The translations under genes were made by a program, and so were the position numbers. Under the pieces are notes generated by a model. That model was not told the DNA's origin. It ran no database searches and saw only the letters and a program-made list of their open reading frames with translations. From NCBI RefSeq assembly GCF_003473295.1, contig NZ_QRMP01000040.1, positions 1 through 22,867 of the forward strand: DNA of 22,867 bases, read 5' to 3'. The stretch is from Parabacteroides sp. AM08-6. GTDB lineage: Bacteria > Bacteroidota > Bacteroidia > Bacteroidales > Tannerellaceae. This document shows, one piece after another, positions 20,501 through 22,867 of the stretch. The first letter of the stretch is position 1, and each line of letters starts with the position of its first letter.

Positions 20501-20995
20501 CGTCAGAAATTAAAGGAGTTCTACGCAGATAATGTTTTCTCCGATTGGGAACAGGATTACATCTACAACATGGCAGAAGAACTGCAAAAGGAGTTGGACC
20601 GACAGTTTGGCTGGGCTGATAGCCTGATGAAGAATAAAAAAGAGGATACCGATGTTTCTGATAATTCCCTGAAAGGAGCTTACTCAAAGGCATCACAGGA
20701 GAGTATTGATTTATTAGCCGGGCAGACCGGTGCTGCTCGTGTAGTCTTGGAAGACATCCGCAACAGCACGCAGCCCATAAGGGAACAAATGAAGCTCATA
20801 TATGATATGCAGTCGAAAGGCTGGGAGGATGTTCATGCCATCCGTGACCTGTCTGATAAGGTAGAGAAGAACACCGAGCAGATAGCCGAGAATACGAGAG
20901 AAATCAAAGAGGTTGCCGGCAAGATTTCAGAGAACACAAAAAGGACATTTGAAACTCTGGAAGGTAGAATTGACGTAAATATAAAGGGAATGTAA
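17546..20995 (+). CDS. Tape measure protein, 1149 aa
   Basis: The start is taken at ATG 17546 (MPGLVFHVDSDYQKVIKLRE); a TTG 72 nt upstream keeps the frame open, but those codons lie in promoter-like element C. The protein is long and dominated by coiled-coil heptads (about 10-180, 345-500, 500-640 and 830-900) with hydrophobic segments near 205-232 (LTFIATPIGAVLAAISAGLA) and 800-830 (GAMFGQIGMAAGAAIGVVTS), as in tape measures that set tail length and enter the cell envelope. By the usual rule of about 0.15 nm per residue the tail would be near 170 nm. No lysozyme or peptidase domain is seen. Confidence 0.93.
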   Translation: MPGLVFHVDSDYQKVIKLREEIDKLKSTLSGMDGNTPPATLRAMEVQLSKNIKELDTMVSAAVKAGNELDQNFKDKIYQSSSALNDLTDKIINQKSVVRDVESDVKRLAATYANLGKFNTNSDQILSELTAAKKALDEEKATLFGLQQEQAKSRLSVKKLKDEYALYKKTAGDVVVSNKEMLNAIQSIPGPVGQVATSIKTLTKASLTFIATPIGAVLAAISAGLAALTSWFNRTEEGQNALNVASAYFKQTLDSVLDVVDDVGEWLYKAFTKPKEALTDLTDFLEGQVMNRLKAVGKMGESIWKIFSGDFSAGLSGLENAYLQGITGIEDAGSKLSSFMDETNKKAEQRMAIAEKQNALDVKERENLIERAKLEAKINELREKAYDESVSESERSKAIKEASKLTDEMFNKEIELAKERYEIIRDTNALSHSNKDAKQKEAQAEAELSRLEAQRSAAQRMLLRQSNRFNRSNSDNKELEKQKAIYKELLDLRLQNQQVEINLMKEGSEKKIAQINLDYDKEIAAILAKEKEWKDAQDGKLTKEQTVEIRTALVNSYVKKEKSTGLVSSEQLAEEKRMMNEYLKEYGSYMEKRQAVTELYNEKISKALTSGEKLSLGEEMKKALAAVDDEAQKKTSIITKLFSDMSKRTVADIRAIAKEAQEMLDYVNSGEFKTGSDGNGLFGLTKDQFDILSKSPEKLQAIKDEIANVNREADQCETAFNKMSGGLKKVFAAGDDARKLKEGLAEIEEGMNDIMQAGQFLSETFSKLGDAFGGAFSGIAEGLNVVMDTMSSAMNGAKAGAMFGQIGMAAGAAIGVVTSLAGAIAKIHDKKNEKRIERLQEQIDTLDKSYEKLGKEIDKAYSKDASKLIEQNNKRLEQQKVLIQQQIREEQDKKKTDKDRIKDWQNQIDEINQAIADNKEKAEDAIFGEDLKSAIENFANAQAEAWASGENRAESAKDTVKRMMRQMVTESIKAATDSSGAMEKIRQKLKEFYADNVFSDWEQDYIYNMAEELQKELDRQFGWADSLMKNKKEDTDVSDNSLKGAYSKASQESIDLLAGQTGAARVVLEDIRNSTQPIREQMKLIYDMQSKGWEDVHAIRDLSDKVEKNTEQIAENTREIKEVAGKISENTKRTFETLEGRIDVNIKGM

Positions 20996-20999
20996 CGAT

Positions 21000-21407
21000 A
21001 TGGACAAAGAATTTTTTGAAATAGCAAACCGGTTAGGTGCCTGCCGCCTCTTACATGGCACAGAGAGTAAGGAAGAGCTTATGCGTCTTCTTTTGACACC
21101 GCAGGGGACAGAGTTCTGCACAAAGAACAATTTCCCGTCCATGGAACAGTTGCGTGAGTTCCGGGGCAAGAAAGCTGAAAGCATGGGTATCTATATCGAT
21201 ACGGACGTGGAGCTAACCAATCCGGTTAAGGTGTTCTTGGCTGGTTCTAAGGCCGTTCTCCATTTCGATACAATTGCCCGGTATAACGTAATTCTGATGC
21301 ACGGTGCGACGGCTGAAATCCATGCGAGTAACTACGCTGTGGTGTTCGTAAAGAACGCTGGTGGAGAGGTAAAAGTAATCAAAGATAAAACAGCGAAGGT
21401 ATTATGA
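21000..21407 (+). CDS. Hypothetical tail protein, 135 aa
   Basis: Not recognised as a named family. The N-terminal half is helical (MDKEFFEIANRLGACRLLHG, then ESKEELMRLLLTPQGTEFCT). The C-terminal half consists of short repeats of beta strands (VFLAGSKAVLHFDTIARYNV, then ILMHGATAEIHASNYAVVFV), resembling a small beta-helix. It lies between the tape measure and distal-tail-like genes with 4-nt spacing and overlap, so a tail-tip accessory role is likely. Confidence 0.75.
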   Translation: MDKEFFEIANRLGACRLLHGTESKEELMRLLLTPQGTEFCTKNNFPSMEQLREFRGKKAESMGIYIDTDVELTNPVKVFLAGSKAVLHFDTIARYNVILMHGATAEIHASNYAVVFVKNAGGEVKVIKDKTAKVL

Positions 21408-22327
21408 CAATAGACGGTAAGGACATATACACCGAATGGGGATGTACCCTGTTAGAAGGTTCATTCGATACCTTATTGAAGTACCCGAAGCGGAAGGCTG
21501 TTAAATATAATAACTGGGCAGAGGCAGACGGTATCGATCCGGATTTGTCTATCGTAGAGTTTGAGCCTAAGACGGTCAAGATGGAATTTCTTATGAAGGC
21601 CGATACACTTGAAATGTTCTGGTTCAGATACCGTAAGTTTATTAACGATTTGTCCGCTCCTGGGTATAGGGAATTTGACCTTATTCCAGGTATGACAAAC
21701 CGACTACGTTTTAATGCCGGTACCGCTTATGACAAGTTTGTACCCTTTAATGCTGGGGAAAACCTGTCTGTCTTTGAACTCTCTTTCATCGAGGATAATC
21801 ACTCTGTTTTCCCGGCAACACCTTCAGGGGGAATAAACCTTCGCGGAGACTATTCTATCAACGGGATAGACTTCGCAGACTTCGGAATCGGGTCGGATGA
21901 TAAGCAGGAGGATATTTTGAAGTACCCGGCAATAAAGACACCGTTCACAGATGGCCGGACAATCGACCTATCGACTATAAAGACACAGCATAAAGAAATT
22001 AAACTGTCCCTTTGGATGCTGGCCGGCAGTGCGGAAGAGTTCCTAAATAATTATCGGGCGTTCTTTACCCAACTTACCGGGGCAGGAACGCAGAGCTTAT
22101 ATATTAAATCACTTGAAGCCGCGACGCAAGTTTATTATACTGATTGTCCATCTTATAAGGTTGAAGTATGGCGAGAGACAGACATAGCAGTACGGTTTAC
22201 TATCTCCTTTGTTGTTCCTGTCGTGACTTGGGTAGACACCGGTGGGGTTACAAGATATAGAGTCCTGATGGATAAAGAACTTGGGCTTTTGGCAGATGAA
22301 AATGGTCGAATAATAGTATTTAATTGA
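21404..22327 (+). CDS. Distal tail-like protein with two repeated domains
   Basis: A 307-aa protein. The N-terminal half begins MTIDGKDIYTEWGCTLLEGS and includes EFLMKADTLEMFWFRYRKFI followed by APGYREFDL. The second half, from NGIDFADFGIG (about 153), includes IKLSLWMLAGSAEEFLNNYR and GAGTQSLYIKSL. The two halves align as a tandem repeat of a Dit-like fold. Position after the tape measure fits the distal tail hub. ATGA overlap with the upstream gene. Fold assignment is by pattern. Confidence 0.7.
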   Translation: MTIDGKDIYTEWGCTLLEGSFDTLLKYPKRKAVKYNNWAEADGIDPDLSIVEFEPKTVKMEFLMKADTLEMFWFRYRKFINDLSAPGYREFDLIPGMTNRLRFNAGTAYDKFVPFNAGENLSVFELSFIEDNHSVFPATPSGGINLRGDYSINGIDFADFGIGSDDKQEDILKYPAIKTPFTDGRTIDLSTIKTQHKEIKLSLWMLAGSAEEFLNNYRAFFTQLTGAGTQSLYIKSLEAATQVYYTDCPSYKVEVWRETDIAVRFTISFVVPVVTWVDTGGVTRYRVLMDKELGLLADENGRIIVFN

Positions 22328-22328
22328 T

Positions 22329-22867
22329 ATGGAGCAAGAATTTGATATAGTAAGAGCGCAGAACCTTCCACCTGCAACGAACATAACAGAGAATGACATG
22401 TTGCTGGTGGTACAGAGTGGAATGCTGAAACGTGCTTTGCCTTCTGCAATGAAGGGGAAACCTGGTGATTCAGGTCTTAGTGCATTCTTGGGTGTAAATG
22501 ACACGTACGTTCTCTGGAAGCAGGGTGCATCAGGAGCCTGGCAGACTCTTTTTGCCCTGGAAAAGATACGTGGACCGAAAGGAGAGAAGCCCATATTCAA
22601 GAAGTTGAACGGTACTTTACAGATGAAGTATGAAGGTGAGCCGGATAGTGCTTTCGTGAACATCTTTGACCTGGAGGAATTGAAGCTGAAGTTTTCAGAT
22701 TTGACACCGGCAGAGATTGACTTGTTGAAGCTCCATTTCTCTGATTTAACCGAAGAGGAAAAAGCCGAATTGCAAAAGCCGGCAACAGATGCAGCCGCTG
22801 AAGTTCGCGCGGAAATGGTTCAAATTTCCGAAAATGTAAACTTGGTTATCGCCGACACAGAAGAGGC
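22329..22867 (+). CDS. Tail fibre/receptor-binding-like protein, partial
   Basis: The frame opens at ATG 22329, 1 nt after the distal-tail gene stop, and runs off the window without a stop (179 codons seen). It begins MEQEFDIVRAQNLPPATNIT and contains short collagen-like stretches (GKPGDSG, GPKGEKP) and two FSDLT repeats with DLLKLHFSDLTEEEKAELQK, followed by a helical coil (TDAAAEVRAEMVQISENVN). Such a mix is common in Bacteroides phage tail-fibre proteins. The C-terminal, presumably receptor-binding, part is outside the window. Confidence 0.75.
   Translation, partial: MEQEFDIVRAQNLPPATNITENDMLLVVQSGMLKRALPSAMKGKPGDSGLSAFLGVNDTYVLWKQGASGAWQTLFALEKIRGPKGEKPIFKKLNGTLQMKYEGEPDSAFVNIFDLEELKLKFSDLTPAEIDLLKLHFSDLTEEEKAELQKPATDAAAEVRAEMVQISENVNLVIADTEE

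Noticed and set aside
22109..22663. 184-aa minus-strand ORF
   Set aside because: It lies antisense to the distal-tail-like and tail-fibre-like genes, which have coherent structure and operon spacing; it shows no recognisable domain.
1..22867. CRISPR arrays, insertion sequences, integrase or attachment sites
   Set aside because: No regularly spaced direct repeats, transposase or recombinase genes or terminal inverted repeats were seen. Att sites would probably be outside this internal slice.

Overview
This window looks like part of a temperate tailed phage or prophage (siphovirus-like) of a Bacteroidales host, most likely Bacteroides. The reasons are: promoters of the Bacteroides type (TTG/TTTG near -33 and TAnnTTTG near -7) before the early operon and the toxin-antitoxin pair; most genes starting without a Shine-Dalgarno sequence; a DUF3873-like protein, a family I associate with Bacteroides; and one nearly complete head-and-tail gene series read in a single direction. 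No integrase, lysis, DNA polymerase or host gene is visible, so this is an internal slice.

Layout. (1) 63-1663, plus strand: an unknown protein, a single-stranded DNA-binding protein and a small unknown protein, closed by a terminator that overlaps the last stop codon. (2) 1671-2131, minus strand: a small protein and a Cro/CI-type repressor. The gap to 2329 holds three copies of ATAAAGTTTG around a Bacteroides-type promoter, which looks like an immunity switch. (3) 2329-4541: a run of very small early genes, two of them interrupted by in-frame TAA codons, with two matched intergenic hairpins. (4) 4529-7246: a phage promoter, a tRNA, an ASCH protein, a PAPS-reductase-like and ParB-like pair, small basic ORFs and a ParB remnant. 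(5) 7248-10497: small and large terminase and portal. (6) 10539-11380: a HigB/HigA toxin-antitoxin cassette bounded by two terminators. (7) 11506-17437: scaffold-like protein, head-fibre-like protein, major capsid protein, head-tail connectors, a three-domain protein ending in DUF2829 (the Tad2 anti-Thoeris family), tail terminator, tail tube, and a tail-assembly chaperone with a likely -1 frameshift. (8) 17546-22867: tape measure, an unknown protein, a distal-tail-like protein with two repeats, and a tail-fibre-like gene running off the end.

The most notable finding is a 75-bp element present three times (4529, 11399, 17456). Each copy has a GACAA..TTGTC inverted repeat and, exactly 44 nt later, a TAC-TT box (TACTTTTA in two copies). 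One copy sits just before the tRNA, one before the capsid module and one before the tape measure; the last two come directly after intrinsic terminators. I infer that these are phage-specific late promoters with an upstream regulator site, dividing the late genes into packaging, capsid/tail-tube and tape-measure/tail-tip transcription units. Other points of interest are the two TAA-split genes, the covarying tetraloop hairpins, the ParB 5' remnant next to the intact gene, and the DUF2829 fusion.
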